A stretch of 64,000 bases of DNA from Drechslerella dactyloides (GCA_020064725.1 JAGTWJ010000001.1:1798001-1862000), one strand, 5' to 3'. Positions 22,877 to 33,950 are shown, counted from the first letter of the stretch. Notes: generated from the sequence alone by a model not told the origin. Numbers and translations are program-made.

Positions 22877-24694
22877 CTACGCCGACCCGAGGCCGCCGTG
22901 CTTTCTCCCACTCTCCTTCTTGCGGATTGCCGCCTCGCTTTGCCTCGTAAGTTCCTCTTGCTGCTTTGCCAGAGCTGCAGCTGTCGTCTTCGAGGATCCG
23001 TTGGCCTTGACCTCGACGCCGGACTTGGCTCCACCCATCAGTCGAAGGAACTTGGACTGTCTGGACGCGCCGCCTTCGAGAAGGTCGGCATTCCACATGG
23101 CGCCGGTAGTTGCGCTGCGCTTCCTACTTTCTTTTTTAGTCGGTTGCTCAGCCTCTGGAAGCTCCTTTTCGACGGTAGCGCGCGAGTGGCGTTTCGGCGA
23201 TGGCGATTTATCGGCTCTGCTGGTCTTGTCTTTCGTAGTGCCATTTGTGGTGATGTGCTTTTCCTTATGCTTCTTCCTCTCTTCCGGGCTATGGCTGCGG
23301 TCTTCATCTCTGTGCTTCCTCTTGCTTCCGCGCTTTGGTTCGGGCTCGTTAAACCAATTGAAGAGCCGTGGCTTCGTGGGGTCGGCCATGGGAGGGCTTT
23401 TGGAAGCTCTCTTCTTTTGCTTCTTCTCCTCCCTTTTTGAGCTTGGGGTTTCTACCGGGGCTTCTGCAGCTCCATTGCTCTCTCGTGACTTTCGTTTTTT
23501 CGACTTTTTCTCTTTCGACTCCGATTCTGATTTGTCTTTGGACTTATCATGTTCCTTGCTCTTGTCTTTCCTCTCCTTCTTTTCTTTCTTTTCCTTCTTC
23601 TCCCTCTTTCTTCTTTTTCTGTCACTATCGGCAGGGTCTGAGCTTGAATCCGGCGATTCACTCTTCTCCTTTGACCTCTTCTTCTTCTCGGGCTTTGAAG
23701 CCTCTTCCTCCACGACAGGGGCTTCTTCAACAACAGGGGCTTCTTCTTCGACAGCAGGAGCTTCTTCTTCTTCGACGGCAGGGGTCTCTTCTTCGACAAT
23801 AGGGGTCTCTTCTTCGACGGTAGGGTTTGCTTCCTCCACGACAGTGGCTGCTTCATCCGCGACGGCGGCTGCTTCCTCAACGACGGGGTCTGTTTCTTCG
23901 ATGATAGGGGCTGGAGGGCTTGACTCTGATTCTGATGAGTCCTTATTCCGCTTCGACCGCTTCTTCGGGCCTTCGGGTTCGTCGCCGTCGTCTTTCCGCT
24001 TACTCTTCAGCTCCGTCGAGGCGTCGAGATCAGACTTGTGCTTGCTTTTGTGCTTCTTTTTCGACGGCGCCTCTTCGGCGGCCTTCTCCAGCTGCTTTTC
24101 TTCTTCTTTTCTCCTCCTCTTCTCCGCTTTCTTTGCTGCCTTCTCCTCTTCCTTCTTGGCAGCCTTCTCCTCCTCTTTTCGTTCTTTCTTGCGCTCTTCC
24201 TTGCGCCTCTTTCTCTCTAACGATGTTTCGGCGGCATTGTCCTCGCCAATCGACTTTCTCTTTTCCCGTTTTCTCTCTTTCCTTGCCCGTTTTGCTTCGT
24301 CGTCTTCGCCGTCTGGCGAAGATTGCTTCGTCTCGTCGGAAGGGCTCGTCGCCTCGTTTTCCTTCGTTGAGTCTTCGATTCTGACTTTCTTCCAGACAGC
24401 CTCGATCTTGTCGCCGGTGCCGTTAGGCGTAGTCTCATCGGTGAACCTCATCCTCTTGCTGCCAGCTACGGGCGTAGCTGCGCTATCACCATTGCTCGCA
24501 GGGTTCCACTGTCGTCTCCCATCTCTTCCCTTGCCGTGGCTTGCCCCACCACGACCTCGTGAGCCGGCAGCTCCTCGTCGGCTGCCGCGGGTATTACTCC
24601 GGTGCGAAGACCGGCGCTGTTCGGTAACTTCGGGTTGTTGAAGCATGGCTAATCGACCGGGATTCATGCCCTCGAAAGTAACGGGTGTTGCCAT
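22877..24694 (-). CDS. Lys/Glu-rich protein with C-terminal small-acidic-protein (SMAP) motif
   Basis: Single-exon frame of 605 residues from Met 24694 (MATPVTFEGMNPGRLAML). After a Gly/Arg-rich segment (RGSRRGAAGSRGRGGA, RGG-box like) the middle is almost only Lys, Arg, Glu, Ser and Asp, with nuclear-localisation-like runs. A tandem Val-Glu-Glu-Glu-Ala/Thr-Pro repeat spans about 23900-23690. The C-terminal segment TGAMWNADLLEGGASRQSKF followed by LRLMGG matches the short SMAP-type motif (W...G...R..KFLRLMG). This motif sits at the C-terminus of otherwise disordered nuclear proteins of unknown function. Longer in-frame starts up to 24928 exist but lack support. RNA- or ribosome-biogenesis-linked nuclear function is an inference from composition only. 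Confidence 0.78.
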   Translation of the reverse strand: MATPVTFEGMNPGRLAMLQQPEVTEQRRSSHRSNTRGSRRGAAGSRGRGGASHGKGRDGRRQWNPASNGDSAATPVAGSKRMRFTDETTPNGTGDKIEAVWKKVRIEDSTKENEATSPSDETKQSSPDGEDDEAKRARKERKREKRKSIGEDNAAETSLERKRRKEERKKERKEEEKAAKKEEEKAAKKAEKRRRKEEEKQLEKAAEEAPSKKKHKSKHKSDLDASTELKSKRKDDGDEPEGPKKRSKRNKDSSESESSPPAPIIEETDPVVEEAAAVADEAATVVEEANPTVEEETPIVEEETPAVEEEEAPAVEEEAPVVEEAPVVEEEASKPEKKKRSKEKSESPDSSSDPADSDRKRRKREKKEKKEKKERKDKSKEHDKSKDKSESESKEKKSKKRKSRESNGAAEAPVETPSSKREEKKQKKRASKSPPMADPTKPRLFNWFNEPEPKRGSKRKHRDEDRSHSPEERKKHKEKHITTNGTTKDKTSRADKSPSPKRHSRATVEKELPEAEQPTKKESRKRSATTGAMWNADLLEGGASRQSKFLRLMGGAKSGVEVKANGSSKTTAAALAKQQEELTRQSEAAIRKKESGRKHGGLGSA

Positions 24695-25418
24695 CGTAGG
24701 CGCGGGGGGGACGGGAGGAGGGGTAAATGGGCTTTTTGTAGTTTTCTGCCAGACGCTCAACGTATATACGTGGGCGATACGTATCGTTGAAGTCGAAGGA
24801 TGTATGGTGAGTTGGTCGAAAGATACTTGTCCGGAGAGCGTTCGTGGTTCGCGGTGACTGGTCGATTCTGCAAGGGCAGGGAATCGTAGCAGATAGATGC
24901 GAGGGTCCGTGCGGCGGACGCAAAGCAAAGCAATCGTGTTAATTTCGACGCGGAATATGAGTCGCCTATGACTATAGAGTAGAGCAAAGGCTATTTGAAA
25001 TGATGAATAGGGGATTCAGAATGCTGGTGGTGATGGAGGATGGTGTAGGTGAGGGAGAGGAAGTGTCGACGAACATATTTTGGCGGCGCCGTTTGGAGAA
25101 ATTTGCGACCGGAAAATTAAAACAAGATCCCTGTTCGTTTCGAGAAGTTGCTTGGCGCGACAACACGCCAACGCGCAACTTCCAACAGCACGCTCAACCG
25201 TCTTCAACACTACCAAGCGAACCAAGAATGAGGCAGGTAAGATGCCAGGATTAGAGGCATTTGGGTCACTACGTAGTCTTACTGGGCATCAGAAGATTAC
25301 GTGCAGGTAATAAGAGGCTCATTATGTGCTATTGCACTTCATTCGTGATTAAATACTCAAATTATGGCTGTACAAACGACAGCACTCGCATTCGTATATC
25401 GACAAGCGACAAAACTGC
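24695..25418. other. Intergenic: SMAP-motif gene promoter and MFS 3' region
   Basis: No RNA or protein gene was recognised in these 724 bp. The part nearest 24695 is C/T-rich on the minus strand, as expected of a promoter-proximal leader. Confidence 0.5.
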
Positions 25419-27002
25419 TCAGTAAATATACCTAAAGTTCATATTCTGCTTATCCGTCAGATCGTCAAAGCCGTGCACGATACCCTGCGCATCATGTCTG
25501 CCACCTTGAATCTCGTCCTTCTTCTTATTCTGCGCCGACAAGTAGAATCGCAAGAACGCGATGATAAGCACGAGCAACACGTAGCAGCCCATGTGCGTCG
25601 CGAAGGCGATGAAGTAACGAGGCTTGTCCCGGTCCAGGAAGACCTGCGGACCAATCGCATTGCCGGTTGCCCAGAAGATGAAGTTCATGGCGACGGCGAC
25701 GGTCTTCTTCGTTTGCCCACCGATGTTACGCGAGACGAGCGACATTGTTAGGTTCTGGGCGGCCCAAAAGGAAAGGACAATGTAGTACGAGATCAACAGG
25801 CCGACTTTGGTCGCGAGGTTGTGGTTGATAACAGTCATGAGGACGATAGTGCCGACGAAGGACGGGATGACGTAGAGACCCATGACGATGAGAGTCTGGT
25901 CGGTCTTCTTGGAGATCCACGTCGACGAAAGGAGCACGACGATGATGACAACACCGAGGACCATGGCGAGTAGCTGAGTCTGCAAGACGGTGAAGTTGAA
26001 GCCTGTGATGATGATGTTTGCGAAGGCGCCGAGACCGGATGTCGGGAGAGTGGTGCAGAACTGAATGCCGCCATAACACCAGCATTGAGGGTCCAAGAGG
26101 GCCTCCCTGATCTGCTCGGGCCGGAACTTCTTGTTCTGCAGGCCGGTTTGGTTGGATCGGACGCGCTCGACCATCAACGCCTTGTCCTCTTCAGAGAAGC
26201 ACTTTGCTCGCATAGGGCTGTCCGGCATCCACCAGAGGATGAAGAGACCCCACAGAACCGAGAAGCAACCGTACGTCAGGAACAATGCCTGCCAGCTCTT
26301 CAGCGGGCCACCTGGTGGAATCAATGTGAAGCAATACGCCAACACACCGCCAACAATCTGCTGTCCGCCGTTCATCATGTACCAGTAAGTGACAGCCTCA
26401 GCCTGCTCCTCGCGCTTGTACCACATGCCGGAAAGGACCACAAATGACGGCTGGCAGACGGCTTCGAAGATACCGAGGAGCGTGCGAACAGCGACGAGGC
26501 CGGCAAAGTTGTGTGTCGCAGCATGGAGCGCCAGAATGGAACCCCAGATAATGACGCAGCATCCGAGCGTTTTTGCGAGAGGCACGCGCTGAATGATCCA
26601 GTTGATCGGGTACTCGACGATAAGGATGGCGATGTAGATACATGTTGTCAACCACGAATATTGTTGTCCGACCAGGCCGTTATCCTGCCGGATATTCATA
26701 ATGGACGCGAAGGACAGCGTGCCCTTGTCCAGAGCCTGCAAGAAGTATGTGAACACCATGACGGCGAGCACGCGCCTATCGATCATGCGCTTCAGCCGCT
26801 TATTTTCTTCCGGTGTGATTTCGATAACGCGACTGGGGTCTGCATATTTGGCGACTTCGGCGTCGATACGGTCAAAGTCGATGCAGTCCTTCTCCGGATA
26901 CTCGTCGGTCGAAGTGACTTTCTCCAAGTGGGAGATGTCCGCCGGTTTCTCGTCGGCCACGGCGGCAGCAGCCGGGCGAGGGTTGATGCCCGACTCTGAC
27001 AT
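25419..27002 (-). CDS. MFS transporter, Dal5/ACS (anion:cation symporter) family
   Basis: Plasma-membrane-type carrier of 527 residues from one intronless frame. A hydrophilic, acidic N-terminus (about residues 1-75) is followed by twelve predicted transmembrane helices. Landmarks are DRRVLAVMVFTYFLQALDKG (TM1, with the family's D-K-G), the loop VPLAKTLGCCVIIWG, TLLGIFEAVCQPSFVVLSG and GMWYKREEQAEAVTYWYMMN (TM4-5, hallmark of the allantoate/vitamin/sugar-acid permease group), a cytosolic loop with MPDSPMRAKCFSEEDKALM, and NIGGQTKKTVAVAMNFIFW in the second half. The C-terminus is soluble and polar. Substrate cannot be read from sequence. It is divergently arranged with a GH105 hydrolase across 1.5 kb, so uptake of a uronate-containing sugar or sugar acid is an attractive but unproven idea. 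Confidence 0.9.
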   Translation of the reverse strand: MSESGINPRPAAAAVADEKPADISHLEKVTSTDEYPEKDCIDFDRIDAEVAKYADPSRVIEITPEENKRLKRMIDRRVLAVMVFTYFLQALDKGTLSFASIMNIRQDNGLVGQQYSWLTTCIYIAILIVEYPINWIIQRVPLAKTLGCCVIIWGSILALHAATHNFAGLVAVRTLLGIFEAVCQPSFVVLSGMWYKREEQAEAVTYWYMMNGGQQIVGGVLAYCFTLIPPGGPLKSWQALFLTYGCFSVLWGLFILWWMPDSPMRAKCFSEEDKALMVERVRSNQTGLQNKKFRPEQIREALLDPQCWCYGGIQFCTTLPTSGLGAFANIIITGFNFTVLQTQLLAMVLGVVIIVVLLSSTWISKKTDQTLIVMGLYVIPSFVGTIVLMTVINHNLATKVGLLISYYIVLSFWAAQNLTMSLVSRNIGGQTKKTVAVAMNFIFWATGNAIGPQVFLDRDKPRYFIAFATHMGCYVLLVLIIAFLRFYLSAQNKKKDEIQGGRHDAQGIVHGFDDLTDKQNMNFRYIY

Positions 27003-28549
27003 GGTGGCAAGGATAGCTCACGCGGTCACACTTCAACAATCAAGTTGTGTGATGATACCAGTAGCACAGCTACCCGTGTGAAAAGATGATAGAGGAGATG
27101 AGGCGATAGATGAAGGCTGGCAGTTGCGATGCATCAGAAGAGGTCGATCGACGGGGGCGAGGGGTGCATCTTAATATACTCCTCAATCTCCACTCGGACC
27201 AGGCACCGGGTCTGGTACTGCATTGCTATATCGTCAAAGTTATGGTTGGTGGTATGCGCATCTGCCATGTGCTTGGAGCTTCGAGCTCCACCTTACATCC
27301 ATTCCATTTACCCGAGTCGAAACGATCATCCATCCACTTCGTCGGGTTCACCATCCAGGTTCCCATTGCATTCTCCGCATTGTGGCTGCAAGTTCGTATC
27401 GAGCTCATACGCACGGGGAAGAGTGGACCCAATGGGCCCTGTCAGAGTCATGGGAGCTGGCGACAATTTCTGGGGAAGCGATGGTTCGATGCTGGCCATT
27501 GCAGCAGGCCAGGTCTGACTCCTGATGATTCGCAATATCATAAACATCAGCAAGCGATGTTTTAGCTAATTCGATGCAACGACCGGAATAAAATTGTTAT
27601 ATCGAGTGGCGGCGGGTCCGACAGGCGGGCCACCTCGTCTCGAAGGGCCAGCTGCCAGCGTCCGGGGCGACGTCGAGTTCCACCAAATGGCATGCGAGAA
27701 ATCCGGTTTGGCTCGACGCCACCAGCCCGGATGCCGAAAAGCTTGCGCATCGCAGACGCAAGGGCAGCGGCCTCCACGCACGCTTTCGACAGCTCGTCAC
27801 GAAGAGGGGGCCTTGGCGCGTGTAATTCGTGGACTTACTGCTCCAGATTCCCCGGCCATTTAGCCGAGTGTGGGGGATGCGGGGAGCACTCGCCCTGCTT
27901 TCCGGCCGCGGCCCTCACGTCGGGTCACGATCCTCGCCCGCGCCTGCATCCGCGCTAGCGAGATGAAGGGGCCTCTTCCGTGGTAAGTGAGGACCTCAGG
28001 CTCGCCGTTCGAGACGAGATTACTGATCGGGCGAATGCGACCCCAGTTTTTCCGGGCAGGCGGCTTCCAGTTCGTCTCGACGCGGGCGGACAAGACCCAC
28101 CGGGCAGCACCGGTGACGATGTTTCGGCAAGTTCTATAGAACTTCAACTATGCCCTCCCTTGAGCTCTTGCGAAGAAGTCCGGGCGGCTGCTGCCTGGCC
28201 AATGCGACGCTCTGCCAACCGAGAATATTTGAATCGCGTCGTCCGTAGCTCGAGGAGGCTGGAGAAGGTCGGAGTGGAGATACCAAGCTGCGAATAAGGA
28301 GCTCGAGCCCATATTCGCGATTGTTCAACGACCCAGCTTGATATCTCCAACCACCATCTAACGTGAGAATCAGAACTTCCGAATCCCTCCCTGCTACTCT
28401 GCTAATACTCACCGAGTCTATTGCACTAGAAACTCTCCTGCCGTACAATCATACATTTCGCCTCACTATAGTGTAACTCGCAATAGTATACAGTCTGCAA
28501 ATACCACGATTGACACGCCAGTGGCATAGACCTCTCAATCGCGTTCACA
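27003..28549. other. Shared promoter between MFS transporter and GH105 gene
   Basis: A 1.55 kb divergent intergenic region with no recognisable gene. It contains CreA-like motifs (27870-27884) and GC-rich stretches around 27600-28100; the 28300-28549 part is likely the GH105 leader. Confidence 0.5.
27870..27884 (+). promoter_or_regulatory. Tandem CreA/Mig1-like sites (carbon catabolite repression)
   Basis: Two hexamers fitting the SYGGRG consensus of the fungal repressor CreA lie within 15 bp: GTGGGG at 27870 and GCGGGG at 27879. Paired closely spaced sites are the arrangement associated with functional repression. They sit about 670 bp upstream of the GH105 start and 870 bp from the MFS start. 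Short motif matches are common by chance, so this is suggestive only. Confidence 0.3.
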
Positions 28550-29701
28550 ATGCCGCAGCAGGCCCTCCGCATCCATGACCTCACAGCAGCCGACCTGCAC
28601 AAACAAATCGGCCTGCTCATCAACAACCTCGTCAACATCACCGACACAACAGGCCATTTCCTCCTCAAGCTCCCCGACGGCCGCATAATCGACACCAAGG
28701 GCTGGAACGACTGGGAATGGACCCACGGCATCGGCCTATACGGCCTCTACCAATATTACTCGCAAACGGGTTCCGCCTCCTCGTTATCCACCATGCAGTC
28801 CTGGTTCGCCGCGCGCTTCCGCGAAGGCACGACGAAGAATATCAACACGATGTCTCCGTTCCTCACGCTCGCGTATCTGTATGAGCAGCCCGCTACACGC
28901 GACCAGACGTATCTCCCCTGGCTGGACAGCTGGTGTGAGTGGGCGATGCACGAGCTACCGCGCACAAAGTTCGGCGGCATGCAGCATATTACATACCTTG
29001 AGGAGAATCACAACCAGCTGTGGGACGACACGCTCATGATGACGGTCATGCCTCTTGTTAAGACGGGCCTGGTCCTCAACCGGCCCCATTACATCGAAGA
29101 AGGGAAGCGGCAGTTTCTGCTGCACGTGCAATATCTGTTCGACCCGACGACTGGGTTGTTCTTCCACGGTTGGCAGTTCGACAGCGCCTCGCCAGGCGGA
29201 CTTGGACATAACTTTGCCCGTGCACGCTGGGCACGTGGTAATAGCTGGCTGACAATCGCGATACCCGACGTATTAGACTTGCTAGATTTGCCACCGACGG
29301 ACTATTTCCGCATCTATCTAATCGACGTGCTCAGGGCCCAATGCGAGGCCCTGAAGCGGCTCCAAGATCCCAAGACGGGACTTTGGCGAACGCTTCTGGA
29401 TGTGCCAGAGGACGCAGGGTCGTATCTCGAGTCGTCGGCCAGCGCGGGCTTCGCGTACGGGATGCTCAAGGCGATACGGAAGCGATATATCTCGAAAGAT
29501 GAATTTGAGGGCGTGGCAGTGAAGGCGATCAAGGGTGTGATTGGGCGGATACGAGAGGACGGAGAGCTGATGGACACGAGTTTCGGGACGGGGATGGGGC
29601 GAGACTTAAAGCATTATATAGATATTGAAAGGACGAGCATGCCGTATGGACAGGCGATGGCCATGATGGCGTTGGTGGAGTTCCTGAGGATGTTTATATA
29701 G
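28550..29701 (+). CDS. GH105 unsaturated glycuronyl/rhamnogalacturonyl hydrolase
   Basis: Glycoside hydrolase of the GH88/GH105 group (YteR/YesR-like), which hydrates the unsaturated uronic acid end left by polysaccharide lyases, e.g. on rhamnogalacturonan fragments. Single exon, 383 residues, close to the family length. Motifs seen are DWEWTHGIGLYGLYQYY near residue 58, NHNQLWDDTLMMTVMPL (catalytic Asp region), FARARWARGNSWLTIAIPD, YLESSASAGFAYGMLKAI and SMPYGQAMAMMALVEF near the end, the (alpha/alpha)6-barrel landmarks. There is no signal peptide, so it should act inside the cell on imported oligosaccharides. This fits the neighbouring transporter gene, with which it shares a promoter. Confidence 0.92.
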   Translation: MPQQALRIHDLTAADLHKQIGLLINNLVNITDTTGHFLLKLPDGRIIDTKGWNDWEWTHGIGLYGLYQYYSQTGSASSLSTMQSWFAARFREGTTKNINTMSPFLTLAYLYEQPATRDQTYLPWLDSWCEWAMHELPRTKFGGMQHITYLEENHNQLWDDTLMMTVMPLVKTGLVLNRPHYIEEGKRQFLLHVQYLFDPTTGLFFHGWQFDSASPGGLGHNFARARWARGNSWLTIAIPDVLDLLDLPPTDYFRIYLIDVLRAQCEALKRLQDPKTGLWRTLLDVPEDAGSYLESSASAGFAYGMLKAIRKRYISKDEFEGVAVKAIKGVIGRIREDGELMDTSFGTGMGRDLKHYIDIERTSMPYGQAMAMMALVEFLRMFI

Positions 29702-30019
29702 GTCGCCGATTTCAGCTAGAGGCGCAAAAGTTCCAGATTGTGCAGAGTACACATATTTATGACCTGGCATTGGTCCAGCTAACGCCCCGAAGCCGATATA
29801 AATCTGGCCATTATTGGCATGCATTACCAGTACATATTCTTGTGAGCTTTCAAACTACAGCTACTTTTATTTTGTTATTTTTGATACCTATCCTAACTCG
29901 GCAGCGTGCCGAGAGTTCAATCTACGGACAATTCCGTGAGAAACGAGATCCTTCAAGGGACATGGAATTCAGAAACCCGAAAGAGGCGGCCAATTCCAAC
30001 GGTCATCCAAGTAAAACTG
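29702..30019. other. Short gap between convergent genes
   Basis: This is the 3' region shared by the GH105 gene and the M16 metallopeptidase gene. No feature was recognised. Confidence 0.6.
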
Positions 30020-33000
30020 CTAATTCTTAATAATGGCGTCTTGTGCCTCGTCGTCCTCGGATCCATCCTCGTCCTCGCCCTCAGACCCATCCCCGTCTTC
30101 ACTACCGCCCGATGCGGCTTCCTCCACATCCTCGTCTTCATCGTCACCTTCGCTCTTGGGCGTAAACTCAGCCAATGTCTTAACCTGCACCGGGAACCCA
30201 AGCTCGGTAAATTTCTCCTTAAGATACTAGAAGAAGAAGAATCTATTAGCAACGGCCTCAATAACTTCGTGGAGGATGAGGTGCATACATCGGTATTGAC
30301 CGGGGCAGTTGTGACTACCGCCACCGCTGTCTTAGGATGGAACAACGGCAACAAGACATCCTTCATCACCTGGCGGATCTCATCTTGTGTAACGGCTCTC
30401 ACTTTTCGCAGTGTCTGCATGTTGAAATCCTTTGGTTGGCCGTGAATGACCTGCAACACAAAGGATGTTGTAGCCGCTGCCGTCAAGGTCGATTCGACAT
30501 CGACAATCGTGCTGACAACGGTGCTAATCGCGCCATCAAGGTCGAATTCGTTGAATTTTCTCTGGTTTTATTTCGTATATCAGCTGATGGTGTATCGGTA
30601 TATCTAATGGGTAAACGGGATACCATACCGTTCCGTCAGCGTACTCCGTGACGATTGTTTTGGCCATTTCCAACGCCTTGAATGCGTCTGGAGATCTATA
30701 GACGCTGAAATAGACGTGCCCGGAGTCTATCTTCCGAGAGAAGCCGGTGCCGTACGCCAGACCGGTGCCTCGAATCGCCCTAATAGTTTGAAGTACTAAG
30801 CATCTCGAAGATCACTCGGCTCCAATAGGGACAACCTACCTCCACAGCGGGCCCTCGACCGCATCCAAATACGCCGTAGCAAGCATCAGAGCTGGTACTC
30901 GCGGATCCTCGAAAGAATTCGGTCCTTTGGCCACCATAACCGCGAATGAAGAGTCGAGTGTCGGCATTGGAACCACATACATCAAATGTCCCGGATGTTG
31001 ACCGGCCTTTGTGAGCCTATTCATTCGGCGGTCTATCGGTAGAAGATCTCCATTCTGTGATTACAATGTTAGAGACTGGCTTGGAAGCATATGAGGAGTA
31101 TCAATACCATTGATTTGCCCTTGATAAAATCCTCCCAAGCCGAAACGGGTTTGGGCAGTTTCTTAACGTCGGCGATAACAAGAATCCTCATGTTTTCCAA
31201 GTTGAAAAGCTTGTCGCGGACGGTGGAAATCTGCTTAACAGCTTCTTCTGGATTCGACTCCAGCAAGTTGATATACTGTCGCAGAAACTTGCCCTTGATG
31301 AGGGTGTTGCCGCTGAATCCAATGGACTCTGGAGTGTAACCAGTGAGGTAGGCTACGGACCAGACCATCTGTATTCCGAAAGCTGCTTAGAAGCTATCCA
31401 AAAATTCGAGGTTCAAGAAAACTTACATCGTTTCCACTTCTTTTCTCTTCAGGAATATCGCTACGAAGTTTCTTTGCGAAAACAGCCAGTCGCTATTATG
31501 AACCCAGTATTAGCTTGGTATAAAATCCAGAGGCCGCTGGAAGATATCTGTACCTCAGTATCGAAAGCGATGTTCCACATGAAGAGTCTCAACCAACGGA
31601 TTGTGGCAGCATATTTGTCGGGTTCAACTTCCATTCGAATTCTGATGGACTCGGAAGCCTGCATCCCAGACGCGCTCTGTATCGCATATCCTACTGTATC
31701 CTTCTCGAGGAGGGAGACAACCTTCTCGTAGTCTAGCTTGGTTCCGTCCTCGAGAGTGAGAGGCGCTGCGAAGAAGTATTCGAAATACAACGGAAGAAGA
31801 GGGCGCAGCTCCACGGGTATAGATTCTGTCGACAACAGAACGTTGATAGTGACGAAATTGGAGTCGACATGCTCGTAGTGGAGGTAGAGTGGGAAGGGTT
31901 GCGTTGATGGAACGTCCTTGTCTAGGATCTTCTGAATATCAGTTGAGAGTGCTCCATCTTTGCCAGATGCGAGGCCTGCATTGCCACTTGTTGAATGGAT
32001 AAATTTAATGGAGTCGACACCCGGCGTCTTGAAGCCGCGCAGGACGTCCACTGGGATCTCCGGATCATTATCCTTCTTCGCCTGTTCAAGTCGCTCTGCG
32101 AGCCGCTTAAGGCCCTCTGGTCCGTACTTTTCAATTTGCTTCTTAACCCGCTTCTTCTCATTTCGCTTGATTTTGTCAGCCAAAGATGCTGACGGCTGGC
32201 CGACGATCGAGACATGAGGGTTATCGACGAGCCATTTCTTCATAAAAGCCTTCCAATCTTCCTCCGTCCAATTTTCGAGTCTGTCGTAGATGTCGAACGA
32301 CCTGAGTTGCCCGAGCTCTGAGCCGTCGCGACGGGCAAACAAAAAGTCTGCTATGACGGGTTGTGCAAAGTGGTCCCCGCTCGTTTCGACGTCAAACTTT
32401 CTTTGTCGTTTCGATCGATGAAGGCAATCCTTGAGGTACTCCAGATCCAACGGTTCCTTAACCGTCTGTTCAAGCACCTCGAAAAGCTTCTTCTCGGCTT
32501 CGTCGAGGCGTTTAAAGGGAACACTAGCAAGTTCAAACCATATGACAGAATTAGGCCGCTCCTCGGTATACAACGCGACACCTGTTGTGTAGGGATCCGC
32601 AATCTCGACCATCTGCTTCTCAAGGACCGCAACGGAAGACCCCGTGAGATATGAGCCCAGAACGTCCAACGCGGCCACTGAGGTGTGATATTAGCATGAA
32701 TATCGTGATAAAGGATAGACATCAGCTTACTCTCTCTATAATCATTGCAAGAAGGCCCCAGATAACCAACCAGGACACTACCTGTGCTCTCGTCTTTCTC
32801 CGGAAACTCCACCAGATGTTTCGAGCTTTTCTTCAGCAGAGGAGGAGGGGTAGAGTCGATCCAAGGCCTTTTCCACGGCGCATCTGGTTTAGGGACATCA
32901 TCCAATATCCCGTCCTCAAATTTGTCGAGGATGTCCAAAAGTCCGGGCTCATCGACGGTTCCGATGATGACAAGACACAGATTCTTTGGCTGGTACATCT

Positions 33001-33950
33001 CTTTGTGAAAGTCCCTGATTCGTTCCGGCTTCAAGACTCTGAGTTGTTCCATCATTCCTCCTGTCTCTGATCGAAAACCAACGCCTTCAGGATAAAGCCT
33101 ACGGTTGGCTTCAAGAGCCATCAGAGTGTCTTGCTCGTTCTGTACACCTTGCATCTCGGAGTAAACAACCCTGATCAATTAGCGGAAGCCCCTTGGCATA
33201 TAGCTGCTGCTGGTATTTAGAGGTATAGGTAGCATACCCAGCATCATGACCGGCGCCATCTACATGATGCACTTCCGTATAACAGCCGCTATCAGTGAGG
33301 ATGGGGAATAGGATATGTTCCAAGTATACTGGAAGCTATATACGGTTGGAACATGGTCAGCTTTAGCATGGTAGAAGCTCATAGAGCTGAGCTTACAATT
33401 TGAGAGAAGCCTTCCCAGCCAGCTGTATCCAGGGTATACGCTGTATGGTCGGTCGCTGTCCAAGCATTGGTGCTTGAATATGCCCTTGTAGCAAACTTAT
33501 CAAGAATGCCTTTGTAGCGATAGTTCCTGGATCCCTACAAAAAGCGTTAACATGGAACACCCCACCTATGAAACAAAGATGAACCGACCATAAAGCATAG
33601 ATGTTCAAGGGTATGAGCTAGTGCATGAATATCAGCGTGTCGTTACTATCTTGCTAGCTCCTAGATCAGAAATGCCTTACGAGCTCCAGAGTCATCCAAG
33701 ATCTCGGTTGCTAGCGCGAAGAATCCAAGGACCTTCGGGCTCTACTTTACAGCACGTTAGTTAGTGTCTGCCAGGTCATTTCAATATGGGAAAGCTAGTT
33801 CCAGACCTCCTTGTTAACGACGACGACTGACATTCCCGTTCGTGTCGACTCATATTTGGTGATATTTGTAGGTGAGTAGTCCGTCGTGAATTTAGTCAGC
33901 GTCTTGAAATGCGGATGTTCACCCTTCCGCGCCGTAGTCGGATCGCTCAT
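30020..33950 (-). CDS. M16 family metallopeptidase, YOL098C/Sdd3 type
   Basis: Zinc metallopeptidase of the insulinase/pitrilysin clan, probably cytosolic (no targeting signal). About 1,040 residues from roughly a dozen exons. The start MSDPTTARKGEHPHFKTLTK is at 33950 (a longer frame to 34061 is open). Next come SPKVLGFFALATEILDDSGA and, across an intron, PHTLEHLCFMG, holding the inverted HxxEH zinc motif. Then come SRNYRYKGILDKFATRAYSS and TNAWTATDHTAYTLDTAGWE, then TEVHHVDGAGHDAGVVYSEM with the distal glutamate region. Later exons carry the inactive second half (FELASVPFKRLDEAEKKLFE, YLHYEHVDSNFVTINVLLST, AYLTGYTPESIGFSGNTLIK). The C-terminus is a strongly acidic Asp/Glu/Ser tail ending DAIIKN, stop at 30020. 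The physiological substrate is unknown. It is head-to-head with DSL1. Confidence 0.87.

Noticed and set aside
22827..24641. 604-codon open frame on the plus strand, Ser/Phe/Leu-rich
   Set aside because: It is the exact antisense of the Lys/Glu-rich gene; AAG/GAG-rich coding gives a stop-free CTT/CTC complement. It has no conserved motif.
27110..27565. Overlapping open frames of 100-151 codons downstream-flanking the MFS gene
   Set aside because: Several frames are open at once with no motif; more likely promoter sequence.
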